From Streptosporangium subroseum (GTDB taxonomy: Bacteria > Actinomycetota > Actinomycetes > Streptosporangiales > Streptosporangiaceae): a DNA stretch of 50,908 bases. A program made the translations under genes and the position numbers. The notes under the pieces were generated by a model. The model was given only the letters and a program-made list of their open reading frames with translations. It was not told where the DNA came from and made no database searches. Of the stretch, positions 22,941-31,498 are shown piece by piece; the stretch's first letter is position 1, and each line of letters begins with the position of its first letter. The stretch is from contig NZ_FZOD01000071.1 of NCBI RefSeq assembly GCF_900188345.1, positions 1 through 50,908 on the forward strand, read 5' to 3'.

Positions 22941-23780
22941 ATGAGCCGCTCTGCCGTCCTGGTCGACGCTGACTGGGTTGAGGCCAACCTCGACACCCCT
23001 GGTGTCGTTCTCGTCGAAGTGGACGAGGATGCCAGTGCCTACGACAAGGGCCACATCCGTGGCGCCGTGAAGATCGACTGGAAGCAGGACCTCCAGGACC
23101 CGGTCCGCCGTGACTTCGTGGACCGCGAGGGTTTCCAGGCGCTGCTGTCCGCCCGGGGCATCGGCAACGACGACACCGTGGTTCTCTACGGTGGCAACAA
23201 CAACTGGTTCGCCGCCTACGCGTACTGGTACTTCAAGCTCTACGGCCACGACAACGTCAAGCTCCTCGACGGTGGCCGCAAGAAGTGGGAGCTCGAGTCC
23301 CGCGAGCTGGTCAAGGAGATCGCCGACCGTCCCACGACGAGCTACCAGGCCAAGGACCAGGACCTGTCCATCCGCGCCTTCCGTGACGACGTCGTCGCCG
23401 CGATCGGCAAGCTCAACCTGGTCGACGTGCGCTCGCCCGACGAGTTCACCGGCAAGCTGCTGGCTCCCGCCCACCTTCCGCAGGAGGCGGCACAGCGCGG
23501 TGGTCACGTGCCCACGGCCCGCAACATTCCGTGGTCCAAGACCGCCAACGACGACGGCACCTTCAAGACCGACGAGGACCTGAAGGCCCTGTACGAGTCC
23601 GAGGGCATCGACTTCGCCAAGGACACCATCGCCTACTGCCGCATCGGCGAGCGCTCGGCGCACTCATGGTTCGTGCTGCACGAGATTCTCGACCAGGCAA
23701 GCGTCAAGAACTACGACGGTTCGTGGACCGAATACGGCTCGCTCGTCGGCGTGCCGATCGAATTGGGAGAGGCACGATAA
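22941..23780 (+). CDS. sulfurtransferase (rhodanese, CysA/SseA type)
   Basis: 279 residues with two rhodanese domains. The first is inactive (VEANLDTPGVVLVEVDEDAS). The second carries the catalytic loop YCRIGERSAH, Cys near residue 233. Known: these enzymes move sulfane sulfur from thiosulfate or 3-mercaptopyruvate to a thiol acceptor. The CRIGERS loop is that of the thiosulfate type. A GGAGG ribosome site precedes ATG 22941 and the DUF1416 gene overlaps by 1 nt. Together with the thioredoxin and DUF4395 it forms a sulfur-transfer module. Confidence 0.93.
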   Translation: MSRSAVLVDADWVEANLDTPGVVLVEVDEDASAYDKGHIRGAVKIDWKQDLQDPVRRDFVDREGFQALLSARGIGNDDTVVLYGGNNNWFAAYAYWYFKLYGHDNVKLLDGGRKKWELESRELVKEIADRPTTSYQAKDQDLSIRAFRDDVVAAIGKLNLVDVRSPDEFTGKLLAPAHLPQEAAQRGGHVPTARNIPWSKTANDDGTFKTDEDLKALYESEGIDFAKDTIAYCRIGERSAHSWFVLHEILDQASVKNYDGSWTEYGSLVGVPIELGEAR

Positions 23781-24076
23781 TGACTGACGGATGCGCTGCT
23801 CCGGAACAGACGGTCGCCATTCCGGCCGGGATCGATCTTTCGACCCAGGCCGTCATCCAGGGTGTGGTCTCGGGCACGGGTACGGCCTACGCCCGCCTGC
23901 TGGACCACGCCGGCGAGTTCACCGGTGAGGTCGTGGTGTCCGACGAGGGCATCTTCCGCTTCTTCGCCGCTCCCGGTGACTGGACCGTCCGCATCATCGC
24001 GGGCGGCGGCTTCACCAGGGACATCCCCGCCCAGGCCCGCCTGGGCGAGGTCACCCAGCTCGCCGTGGCTGTCTGA
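23780..24076 (+). CDS. DUF1416 (SseC-like) protein
   Basis: 98 residues from ATG 23780, overlapping the sulfurtransferase stop by 1 nt. It begins MTDGCAAPEQTVAIPAGIDL and has a small beta-sandwich fold (VIQGVVSGTGTAYARLLDHA). Known: DUF1416 proteins follow CysA-type sulfurtransferases throughout actinobacteria, annotated SseC in Mycobacterium, with no biochemical role known to me. The Cys at position 5 is a possible sulfur acceptor. Confidence 0.9.
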   Translation: MTDGCAAPEQTVAIPAGIDLSTQAVIQGVVSGTGTAYARLLDHAGEFTGEVVVSDEGIFRFFAAPGDWTVRIIAGGGFTRDIPAQARLGEVTQLAVAV

Positions 24077-24089
24077 CCCGAATTCGACC

Positions 24090-24129
24090 GGAAGGACCGG
24101 CATCCCGTTCGCGGGGTGCCGGTCCTTCC
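24090..24129. terminator. hairpin terminator of the sulfur operon
   Basis: GGAAGGACCGGCA (24090-24102) pairs perfectly with TGCCGGTCCTTCC (24117-24129) around a 14-nt loop, 13 bp past the DUF1416 stop. It separates the operon from the convergent DsbA-like gene. Confidence 0.85.
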
Positions 24130-24206
24130 GCGTGTACGGCTCACGGGCGGGCCGGGTCATACGGGTCGTACGGTCCGCGAGCCGGTGGGCAGGGCAGTGC
24201 TCCCGG

Positions 24207-25058
24207 TCAGGAGACCCTGCTCTCGACGCGTCGGAGCGCGTCGGTGTAGTCGGCCTCGGAGGACATGGCCGCCGCCATCCGCAGGTGAGGCAGGGCCTCG
24301 GCGTGGCGGTTGGCCCGCTCCAGGGTCCTGCCGAGCAGGAACCTGGCGTAGTGGTCGCCGGGGGTGCGCTCCAGCAACGACTCCAGCGTCTCCCTCGCCC
24401 GGCCGAGCTGGGCCGAGCCGAAGTAGGCGCGGGCGGCCAGCAGGCGGACGGACGGGTCGTCGCCATGCTCCGCCAGCAGCGGTTCCATGATCCGCAGAGC
24501 GCCGAGGGGGTCTCGGAGGTCCAGCAGGGATTCGGCGTACCGCAGGCGCGTGACCTCGTCGGGGAGCTCGCGCGCCGGGACGGCGTTCCGTACCAGGTCG
24601 GCCAGGACCTCGGGCGACTGCGCACCGGCGATCGCCGACTCACCCACCACGAAGGTGGGGGAGGTGGTCACGCCGATGGCCTTGCCACGCAGGAGCTGGT
24701 CGCGGACCTCGTCCGTCCCCTCTCCGGCGTCGAGTGCCTCGGCCATGCCGTCCAGGCCCGCCTCGGCGGCGAGCGCCGCCAGGGTGTCCCGATCGCCGAT
24801 GTCGGAGCCGTCGACGAAGTAGGCGTGCATGATCCGCTCGACGAGCGCGTCCTGCAGTGCGGGACCGCCCCGGTCGAGGGCGAGGGCGACCACTCGGTGA
24901 GCGTCGAACGTGCCGGCGGCGGCCGGCGCCATCGGGTCGATGAGGTAGGGGCGCCAGACGATCTCCACGTCCTCGTCGAACTCGGCCTGCTCCAGGCGCC
25001 GCTTGCCGATGTGGGCCCACGAGCAGACCAGGTCGGCCCAGACTTCGATGCGCTTCAT
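24207..25058 (-). CDS. DsbA/FrnE-like protein with TPR-like tail and altered CxxC
   Basis: 283 residues from ATG 25058. It begins MKRIEVWADLVCSWAHIGKR, the FrnE-type DsbA start. Family members normally read CPWC at this place; here it is CSWA, so the resolving Cys is missing. The body keeps FrnE features (YLIDPMAP, GKAIGVTTSPTFVVGESAI with the cis-Pro region). From about residue 190 a helical repeat tail follows (RIMEPLLAEHGDDPSVRLLA, ARFLLGRTLERANRHAEALP) resembling TPR units. It may be an isomerase, a binding protein or a dehalogenase-like relative rather than an oxidase. The start lies just right of an inverted repeat on the minus strand, and no ribosome site is seen, so translation may be leaderless. 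Confidence 0.85.
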   Translation of the reverse strand: MKRIEVWADLVCSWAHIGKRRLEQAEFDEDVEIVWRPYLIDPMAPAAAGTFDAHRVVALALDRGGPALQDALVERIMHAYFVDGSDIGDRDTLAALAAEAGLDGMAEALDAGEGTDEVRDQLLRGKAIGVTTSPTFVVGESAIAGAQSPEVLADLVRNAVPARELPDEVTRLRYAESLLDLRDPLGALRIMEPLLAEHGDDPSVRLLAARAYFGSAQLGRARETLESLLERTPGDHYARFLLGRTLERANRHAEALPHLRMAAAMSSEADYTDALRRVESRVS

Positions 25059-25065
25059 GGCCGCT

Positions 25066-25093
25066 GTAACAAAGGACACCCGTCGTTTGTTAC
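25066..25093 (-). promoter_or_regulatory. operator-like inverted repeat before the DsbA-like gene
   Basis: GTAACAAA (25066-25073) and TTTGTTAC (25086-25093) are perfect 8-bp arms with a 12-nt spacer, ending 8 bp upstream of the start codon. The AT-rich arms stand out from the GC-rich surroundings, and the position would allow direct control of the gene. Confidence 0.55.
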
Positions 25094-25184
25094 CCGTCCC
25101 GCGGTGGCCGAGGTGCCCGTCCCGCGGTGGCCGAGGTGCCCGTCCCGCGGTGGCCGAGGTGCCCGTCCCGCGGTGGCCGAGGTG
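25093..25184. repeat. 23-bp minisatellite, four perfect copies
   Basis: Four head-to-tail identical 23-bp units (25093-25115, 25116-25138, 25139-25161, 25162-25184), each starting CCCGTCCCGCGG and ending CCGAGGTG. A fifth, degenerate copy follows at about 25217. There are no unique spacers, so it is not a CRISPR. Perfect identity implies recent expansion. Confidence 0.9.
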
Positions 25185-25258
25185 CTCTTCCCCCACGGCA
25201 AAACGATCAGCTGTCCACCCGTCCCGCGGTGATCGATGTGCTCGTCCCTCGCGGCGAA

Positions 25259-25300
25259 ACGATCAATATCGTGTTCCCGCGATGAAACGATCCATATCGT
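25259..25300. promoter_or_regulatory. pair of ACGAT-N4-ATCGT palindromes
   Basis: ACGATCAATATCGT (25259-25272) and ACGATCCATATCGT (25287-25300) are near-identical palindromes 28 bp apart, part of a longer direct repeat that begins GCGAAACGAT or GATGAAACGAT. They lie 60-100 bp upstream of the membrane protein gene at 25362, on nearly the same helix face if 10.5 bp per turn is assumed. They are probably regulator sites for that gene. Confidence 0.5.
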
Positions 25301-25361
25301 CACCGTGTTCCGGGTAATCGGGCGAGTGTTTGGCCGTGATCGGGCATGGTGGAGCGCTAGC

Positions 25362-26633
25362 ATGCCTCGGGTGTCCGGAACGACTGTTATGCCCCCGCCG
25401 TCGCCACCCGCCACTGTCCGGACGCTCTCCGCGTACGGACTTCCGGCGCACGCGCTCAGAATCCTCGGCTCCTGCGGCCTGTCACTGGTGCTCTGGTTCT
25501 CCGCGGGCAGGGTGGTCCGCGGAGCCCTGATGCTGGCGGGCAGCGAGGTCTCCCGCGGCGACTACGGCCAGGTGCGGTTCGTCATCACGATGTTCGTCCT
25601 CACGCTGATCGTGTTGAACCAGCTCATCGTCATAGTCGGCATGCTCCACTCGGTGCGCGGCGCGCTCAGGGAGATCCGGGCGCGGCGGGAGGGCGGCGAG
25701 GCCGACGAGAGCATGTTCGGCGCGCTCAACCGCGCCACGCTCGCCTTCGCCGCCATCTACCTCGCCTGGGGCTTCCAGAACCAGGACGCCAGGGACTTCA
25801 TCGGACTGGACTTCAACAGGCGGGTCGGCGAGGACGTGGCGGCCGGAGACGGGCTCGTCGGGCTGGACCCGCGGATCTCCCTCGCGGTCGCCGTGGTGGC
25901 CTATCTGCTCAAGACGCTGTTCGGCTGGTGGCACGCGAACGGCAAGTTCAAGGGCAGCGGCGTGCTCACCACCTTCTTCGAGCTGGCCTTCGCCTTCTAC
26001 AGCCTCAACGCGCTGTTCGTCTTCACCAGCGCGCGGGCGGACTGGCTGGGGCACCGGGCCGCCGTGGCGACGGTCGCCGACTGGGCCGAGCAGGCACGAG
26101 AGGCCGTCCCGTGGTGGAAGGACTTCTGGGAGGCCGTCGGGGGGATCTGGCCGTACTTCGTGGACAGCATGGTCGTCCCGCTCACCTGGCTCACGGTCGC
26201 CTCGCTCGTCTACGGCGCGTTCGCCGAGGACACCCGCGCGATCGTCCGGGGCACCCGGCTGGACGCCGTCGCCGATCAGCTGGGGCGGACGCACTCTCTC
26301 ACCCGGAACACCATGACCCGGGCGACGGCCGGATTCCAGGAGCGCTGGGTCCCCCCGGCGAACGCCTTCCGGCTCGCCACCCGCGGCGGCGCTCCCCTGT
26401 TCGGCCTGTTCTGTCTCTGCTACGTCGCGATTGGCGTGGTGACCGACTATGCCGACCGGGGCGTGCGCATGCTGATCGGCAACGAGCACCCGTTCAGCTG
26501 GGTGGTGATCAGCGGTCCGGTGGAGTTCGTCGGAGACATGCTGGTCACGGTGCTGATGGTCTGCCTGCTGGCGGCCACCTTCGACATCGCGGCCACCCGT
26601 AGCCGCGCGGCGGGGGAGACGCTCACCGCCTGA
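25362..26633 (+). CDS. multipass membrane protein, unknown function
   Basis: 423 residues from ATG 25362 with GGTGGAG 8 nt upstream. About six to seven hydrophobic segments are visible, for example ILGSCGLSLVLWFSAGRVV, FVITMFVLTLIVLNQLIVIV, RISLAVAVVAYLLKTLFGWW, PLFGLFCLCYVAIGVVT and MLVTVLMVCLLAATFDIAA. A cytosolic or external loop contains WWKDFWEAVGGIWPYFVDSM. I do not recognise a family. It sits beside the anchored-protein operon (26754-29256), convergent with it. Two palindromes upstream suggest specific control. Confidence 0.8.
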   Translation: MPRVSGTTVMPPPSPPATVRTLSAYGLPAHALRILGSCGLSLVLWFSAGRVVRGALMLAGSEVSRGDYGQVRFVITMFVLTLIVLNQLIVIVGMLHSVRGALREIRARREGGEADESMFGALNRATLAFAAIYLAWGFQNQDARDFIGLDFNRRVGEDVAAGDGLVGLDPRISLAVAVVAYLLKTLFGWWHANGKFKGSGVLTTFFELAFAFYSLNALFVFTSARADWLGHRAAVATVADWAEQAREAVPWWKDFWEAVGGIWPYFVDSMVVPLTWLTVASLVYGAFAEDTRAIVRGTRLDAVADQLGRTHSLTRNTMTRATAGFQERWVPPANAFRLATRGGAPLFGLFCLCYVAIGVVTDYADRGVRMLIGNEHPFSWVVISGPVEFVGDMLVTVLMVCLLAATFDIAATRSRAAGETLTA

Positions 26634-26772
26634 GGCGCGGCTCTCGGCCGTGCGGAGGAACACTCACCGCCTTGCAACACGTCTCCCGGTCGAGCGACGA
26701 GGAGCCGCTCACCGCTTTGAGGCGCGGCGCCCGGTCGCGCGGAGGAGGGCCGCTCACCGCTTGAAGCGCAGC
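26620..26772. repeat. degenerate 43-46-bp repeat spanning two stop codons
   Basis: Four copies starting CTCACCGC(C/T)T begin near 26621, 26673, 26708 and 26753. The first contains the stop of the 25362 gene and the last contains the stop of the convergent 26754 gene. The repeats fill the whole 120-bp gap between the genes. Confidence 0.65.
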
Positions 26773-27935
26773 ACCTGGTCGGTGGGGACCGGATCCTCCT
26801 CCGAGGGCTTGAAGATGTCCTCGACGGGCTGGTCCGGAATCACGTCGACCAGGTTGGGGCGGACGTAGACCTCGACCTTCGAGGCCAGGGCCTTGGGCAC
26901 CACGCCGATCAGCTCGTAGTGGTAGCCGGTACCGATCCTCTGCTCCGCGGGCTCCTCCGGAAGGTCGTCCCGGGTGATCGCGGTCTGCCAGCTGCGGCCT
27001 TCGGCGTCCCTGAAGTCGACCTCGGGGGTGCCGCGTTTGACCGCGCCCTCGGCGTCCAGGTAGGTCCGGGTCAGCTTGATCTTCAGCCACTGGCGGTCGG
27101 CCGGAAGGGGGCGCAGACCGGGCGTGCCGTCCGCCGGCTCGATCGCGGCCTTCCAGGACACCTGCATCAGCGTCGCGCTGCCGCCGGGGGCCACCGTGTA
27201 GATCCTGTCATCGGGGTTTCTCACCTTGTAGACGTCGTAGTTGTTCCAGGCGGGGAACGCCCCCGCCAGCACCACGGTCACGGCCGCGACGCCGACCCGG
27301 AGCGCCGTACGGCCACGCCGGCGCGGGACCGCCGTCGCGGCCGGAGCGGGCTCCTCCACGGGAGCGGCGAGAGGGGGCGCGGGGAAGACGCGAGGGGGCT
27401 CGGGGACGGTAAAAGCCGGTGCGGGAACGGCGGGGGCCGGTGCGGGGTCGGCGGGGGCCGGTTCGGGCACGGCGGGAGGGGCCTCGGGGTCGGCGCGCCT
27501 GGGCAGCGGGGCCCCCGTGACGGCGGGGAACGGCTGGGTCGAGATCCCCGCCTCCTCCTCCGGGCGCGAAGCACGTGGCGGCCAGACCTGCTCGTCGCCG
27601 AACACCCGCTGGGAACGGGGTTCCCAGCGCCTGTCGGGCGGAGTCAGGCCAGCAGGGCCCGCCGGGCCGGCGGCCGCTCCCGAGGGGGCCGGAGCGCCGG
27701 GAACGGCCGGGCGGCGCGGGCGGCGAGGTGCGGGCGGCGGCGGCGGGGGGAACATGGTCGGGGGCAGGCCGTCCGGCGACGGGGGAAACATGGACGAGGG
27801 CCCGTCGGGCTCCTGGGGAGAGGTCCGGGTGAACCTCCGCGGACGACGCAGGGGCGCGGGGGGCCGCTTCTCCTGCGGGGTGAACCAGTCGCGCTGCTGC
27901 TCGTCCTCCGGCGTTCCGGGAAGTGGAGTGTCCAT
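26754..27935 (-). CDS. proline-rich single-pass membrane protein, unknown function
   Basis: 393 residues. Residues 1-210 are a Pro/Ala-rich cytosolic segment with repeated PAPAVPEPAP-like stretches. One membrane segment follows near residue 220 (VGVAAVTVVLAGAFPAW). The extracytoplasmic domain of about 160 residues carries YDVYKVRNPDDRIYTVAPGG and WLKIKLTRTYLDAEGAV, a probable beta sandwich. It is the last gene of a three-gene unit (starts overlap: ATG 27935 is the stop region of the upstream gene). The operon is divergent from the ATPase pair at 29425. Function unknown. Confidence 0.8.
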   Translation of the reverse strand: MDTPLPGTPEDEQQRDWFTPQEKRPPAPLRRPRRFTRTSPQEPDGPSSMFPPSPDGLPPTMFPPPPPPAPRRPRRPAVPGAPAPSGAAAGPAGPAGLTPPDRRWEPRSQRVFGDEQVWPPRASRPEEEAGISTQPFPAVTGAPLPRRADPEAPPAVPEPAPADPAPAPAVPAPAFTVPEPPRVFPAPPLAAPVEEPAPAATAVPRRRGRTALRVGVAAVTVVLAGAFPAWNNYDVYKVRNPDDRIYTVAPGGSATLMQVSWKAAIEPADGTPGLRPLPADRQWLKIKLTRTYLDAEGAVKRGTPEVDFRDAEGRSWQTAITRDDLPEEPAEQRIGTGYHYELIGVVPKALASKVEVYVRPNLVDVIPDQPVEDIFKPSEEDPVPTDQVLRFKR

Positions 27936-28591
27936 CAGAGCTTGACCGCCGGCGTGTAGACGTCCTTGGCGGTGGAGACGAGGCGTTTCGCGCCCGCCTC
28001 GTCCAGGCCCAGGTCGATCTCGATCTCGGGCCCGTTGGGCTCGACGAGGAACGAGGACGAGGGGGCGAGCACGACCCGGGAGCCCGGCAGCTCGCCGGGC
28101 GGGAGATCGAAGACGGTCACGCCCTCACCCCACCAGCCGGGCTGGATGTAAAGCTCGGTGATGGTCAGCGAGGCGTCTATCTTGTCCGTCGCCTCGTAGC
28201 GGTGCCCGCTGTCCGTCAGAAGCACGGGGGTGCCCAGCTGCAGGGGCTTGCGGGCCGACGTGGCGCCCACCTCAACGATGATGAAGATCCCTTTTGTGGT
28301 CGCCCTTGTCTTCTCACCCGAGAAGCCCTTGGATTCGAGGGCCTTGGCGGCGCGCACCGTCTTGACCCGCGCGGAGAACCGGGAGGCGACGACCTCGTCG
28401 CCGACGCCTCCGGTCCAGGTGAGAGGGGTGTCGTGATCCGCGGCGGCGGATCCGAACGCCTGCAGGCCCACGGCCGCCGCGGCCAGGGCGACTCCGGCGA
28501 GGACGGCCCCCGCCCTGCGCCACCGGCTGGGCGGCGCGGGAGCGCGCTGAGAGGTGGCCGACTCGGACCGGGATCGAGTGACCGTGCTCAT
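27935..28591 (-). CDS. exported or anchored protein, DUF4352-like fold
   Basis: 218 residues. An Arg-rich N-terminus is followed by a hydrophobic segment (RAGAVLAGVALAAAAVGLQA), which is a signal or anchor. The remaining domain is beta-rich (VVASRFSARVKTVRAAKAL, GIFIIVEVGATSARKPLQLG, GHRYEATDK). This resembles the immunoglobulin-like DUF4352/telomeric-repeat-associated fold in exported proteins. ATG overlaps the upstream stop by 4 nt. It is a paralogue-like companion of the two flanking genes. Role unknown. Confidence 0.78.
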   Translation of the reverse strand: MSTVTRSRSESATSQRAPAPPSRWRRAGAVLAGVALAAAAVGLQAFGSAAADHDTPLTWTGGVGDEVVASRFSARVKTVRAAKALESKGFSGEKTRATTKGIFIIVEVGATSARKPLQLGTPVLLTDSGHRYEATDKIDASLTITELYIQPGWWGEGVTVFDLPPGELPGSRVVLAPSSSFLVEPNGPEIEIDLGLDEAGAKRLVSTAKDVYTPAVKL

Positions 28592-29256
28592 CCGGACGTT
28601 CCTTTCGGCTGGACGGGAAGGGTCACCTGGGCCGCGACGGTGAGCGGCGGCCTGGCGGAGCCGGCCCCGTCCTCCGTCGCCAGATGCCAGCCCGGAACCA
28701 GGATGATCCCCTCCGCCGCGAACTCGAACGTGCCGATGTCCATTCTCACCCGTTCGGGCGCCCGTTGCCCGTCCGGTAGCTCGTATTTGATCACGACTCT
28801 GGTCGCCATGCCGGGCTGTAGCTGATTACTCTCGACACCTTCGGCCGAAGCGGACGCCGCCGGACCGTACTCGCTCTTGATCTCGGGGGTCATCTTGAGC
28901 AGGGATCCGGCGAAGAACGAGCTGTCGCCGCCCGTCGTGTTGGGCAGCCCCACCCGGGTGGTCGCGTCACCCTTGTTGGTGACCTCCATCTCGATCTCCA
29001 CGAACCGCTTGCCCGGAGTGCCGAACGAGCCGGGCTCGACGGTGGAGCGGGATTCGACGAACTTGGTGAGGAACTGCTCCTGATCCAGGGTCGCGCCCGG
29101 ACCGAGTTGTTTGGGAGGCTTGTCCGGAGCGTCGCCGAGTCCGCCGAAGGCCGCGACGATGCCCAGACCGGTGGCCACGACCAGAGCTGCGATCGGCACT
29201 GCGACCGCGCGCCGTCGTCGGGTACCTCTGGGACCGTCACCGGGGGCAGACGTCAT
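28588..29256 (-). CDS. anchored exported protein, unknown function
   Basis: 222 residues, first gene of the minus-strand unit. A short basic N-terminus and one membrane segment (AVAVPIAALVVATGLGIVAAF) precede a beta-rich domain (GKRFVEIEMEVTNKGDATTR, VRMDIGTFEFAAEGIILVPG). This is the same layout as the next gene, so the two probably arose by duplication. About 168 bp of shared promoter region separates it from the membrane protein at 29425. Function unknown. Confidence 0.78.
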   Translation of the reverse strand: MTSAPGDGPRGTRRRRAVAVPIAALVVATGLGIVAAFGGLGDAPDKPPKQLGPGATLDQEQFLTKFVESRSTVEPGSFGTPGKRFVEIEMEVTNKGDATTRVGLPNTTGGDSSFFAGSLLKMTPEIKSEYGPAASASAEGVESNQLQPGMATRVVIKYELPDGQRAPERVRMDIGTFEFAAEGIILVPGWHLATEDGAGSARPPLTVAAQVTLPVQPKGTSG

Positions 29257-29424
29257 GACAAAGGATGGTAATCGCTGACGTCCGCCCCATCCGCCTCAGT
29301 TGTCCCTTAAATGACAGCAAACGCAGGGAAATATGGAGCGGATTGGCGGGAACGCTGCCCGAATAGGAGGTCCAACTCTTACGCTGTCATCGAGGCTTCC
29401 GATGAGCCCGATGGCGGAGGTTCC

Positions 29425-31377
29425 GTGGCGGACGTGCATCCCGAGCATGCGCAGCTCCAGGCGGACCGGATCTACCTGGGCTGGCAGTATGCCTTGTTGC
29501 ACCCTGATCCGGGTCCGGCTCCGAAGCGACCCTCCCCGATCGAGAACGTCGCCGAGCCCCTCGACACCGAGTGGGTGCGCAGGGAGCGGCTCAACGAGGA
29601 CCTGCTGAACCGGCCGGTGAAGATCGTCCGCGTGTTCATGACCGCGCTCGCGGCACTGATCCTCGGCCTCGGGCTCACCCAGATGCTGAGCTGGTCGTTC
29701 GCCGCCGTCGGGCTGATCGCCACCGGTGGGATAGCGGTGTTCTGCAGCTACGCGGTCCACCAGGGCGACAGGGCGGTCCGCCACCGGATCCGGGAGCACG
29801 AGGCGATCGGCGACCGGCAGCGGGAGGAGCGCGACAGGGAGCTCTTCCGCGCCCAGGAGGAGCACGCCGCCAGATACCGGGAGTGGGCCGAGAAGAAGGA
29901 GCGGCACGATCGCCAGCTGACCTGGTACGCCGTGGCCGTGCCCGACGAGATCGACCGGATCGACGTGGCCGGGGGCACCCTGCCCGGCTGGTCGGCGCTG
30001 ATCACCCTGCTCGGTGCGACCCGCCTCTACAGCGGCGGCCACCTGACCGTGCTCGACCTGTCGGAGGGCGCGATCGCCAAGGACCTGATCGAGCTGGCGC
30101 GCAGGGGCGGCGACGAGCCCCTGGTCTGGGTGCTGCCGGTGGACCTTCCCCGGCTCGACCTGGGCGCCACGCTGGCCCCCGAGGCGTTCGCCGACGTCCT
30201 CGCCCACGTCGTGAGCGTCAGCGAGGAGCACCGCACGACCAGGGACCTGTCGTTCGACAACGCGATCCTGGAGCGGGTCCTGGAGGTCCTCGGCGAGAAC
30301 GCCACGATCAACCAGGTCACCGCCGCCCTGCGAGCCCTGGCCCAGGTCGGGGACCCGCGCGACGACCTCAGGTTCGGCCTGATCACCGCCACCCAGCTGG
30401 AGCGGATCGGCACGCTCTTCGGCCGAGGGGTCAGCGACCGCGTGGTGATCGAGCGGGCGTGGGCGCTGGAGTCGCAGCTGCGCAAGCTGGAGACCCTCGG
30501 CTCCGAGGCGGTACGGCTGCCGCCCGCGCGCCTGCGGGTCGTGTCGATGGACCGGCAGGCCGGAGTGTTCGGCAACCGCGTCCTCGGCACCTACGTGACC
30601 ACCGCGCTCACGCACATCCTGCGCCAGTCGCCCGCCTCCGAGCGGCCCTGGTATCACACGATCATCGTCGCGGGCGCGGACAAGCTCCGCGGCGACGTGC
30701 TCGACCGGCTGATGGACGCCTGCGAGACCTCCAGGACCGGGCTGGTGCTGACCTACAGGTCGCTCACCCCGACCGTGCGGGAGCGGCTCGGCCGCGGGCA
30801 CGCGGCGGTGACGTTCATGAGGCTTGGCAACGCCGAGGACGCCCGGGTGGCGAGCGAGCACGTCGGCACCGAACACCGGCTGGAGCTCGCCCAGCTCACC
30901 GAGACGATCAGCGCCGCCGGGGCCGGGCTGGACGGCGGTTACGTCTCCACCGTCGGCCAGACCGAGGAGGGCGAGGACGAGCGTGAGGCGGGCCGTAAGG
31001 ACCTGAAGGAGGACATCACCGAGTCCACCGAGTGGGGCCGGCGCGCGACCAAGGCGATGGGAGGGGAGACCGAGCGGGTCCTGCACCGCTCCAGGGAGTT
31101 TCTCGTCGAGCCTCACCAACTGCAGCAGCTCCCCACCACCTCGGTGATCGTCACCGACGCCACCGCCCAGGGACGCCGGGTTCGCCTCGCCGACGCCAAC
31201 CCGGCGATACTGACCTTCCCCAAGACGACGCTGGGCGAGTTCGACGAGATCAAGGAAGCCGCGCTGGAACGGGTGGAGGAGGAAGAGACGGAGACCCGCG
31301 AGCCGAACCCCTTCGAGGACGCCCCGCCCAACCTCGGACCGCCTCCGGCACGTCTGGACTGGCGCAAGCGTCAATGA
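29425..31377 (+). CDS. membrane protein with P-loop-less ATPase-like region
   Basis: 650 residues from GTG 29425 (GGAGG 4 nt upstream); the frame is open from 29311. Two membrane segments lie near residues 70-110 (FMTALAALILGLGLTQML, WSFAAVGLIATGGIAVFC). A charged coiled coil of about 50 residues follows. The long C-terminal part has LTVLDLSEGAIAKDLIELAR, HTIIVAGADKLRGDVLDRLM and TGLVLTYRSLTPTVRERLG, the shape of the Walker B and sensor region of VirD4/TraG-type ATPases, but no GxxGxGK motif is seen. It looks like a degenerate or scaffold ATPase. The true HerA-like ATPase is the next gene, 121 nt downstream on the same strand. Confidence 0.7.
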   Translation: MADVHPEHAQLQADRIYLGWQYALLHPDPGPAPKRPSPIENVAEPLDTEWVRRERLNEDLLNRPVKIVRVFMTALAALILGLGLTQMLSWSFAAVGLIATGGIAVFCSYAVHQGDRAVRHRIREHEAIGDRQREERDRELFRAQEEHAARYREWAEKKERHDRQLTWYAVAVPDEIDRIDVAGGTLPGWSALITLLGATRLYSGGHLTVLDLSEGAIAKDLIELARRGGDEPLVWVLPVDLPRLDLGATLAPEAFADVLAHVVSVSEEHRTTRDLSFDNAILERVLEVLGENATINQVTAALRALAQVGDPRDDLRFGLITATQLERIGTLFGRGVSDRVVIERAWALESQLRKLETLGSEAVRLPPARLRVVSMDRQAGVFGNRVLGTYVTTALTHILRQSPASERPWYHTIIVAGADKLRGDVLDRLMDACETSRTGLVLTYRSLTPTVRERLGRGHAAVTFMRLGNAEDARVASEHVGTEHRLELAQLTETISAAGAGLDGGYVSTVGQTEEGEDEREAGRKDLKEDITESTEWGRRATKAMGGETERVLHRSREFLVEPHQLQQLPTTSVIVTDATAQGRRVRLADANPAILTFPKTTLGEFDEIKEAALERVEEEETETREPNPFEDAPPNLGPPPARLDWRKRQ

Positions 31378-31498
31378 AGCGTTCGTTTGCGGTAATGGCA
31401 TGGTCAATGCGGAGGTGCGATCCCCGAGTGAGGTTCGACCTTGGGTGTGGGGGTGACCCGCCCCCGGTTCCCCGTCGGCCGGTACGGCGGAGCGATCC

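Noticed and set aside
25093..25184. Possible CRISPR array
   Set aside because: The 23-bp units are head to tail with no spacers, and no cas genes are present.
29296..31407. 703-codon minus-strand open frame
   Set aside because: The translation is low-complexity Gly/Arg/Val/Leu without a domain, and the opposite strand encodes a coherent membrane protein.
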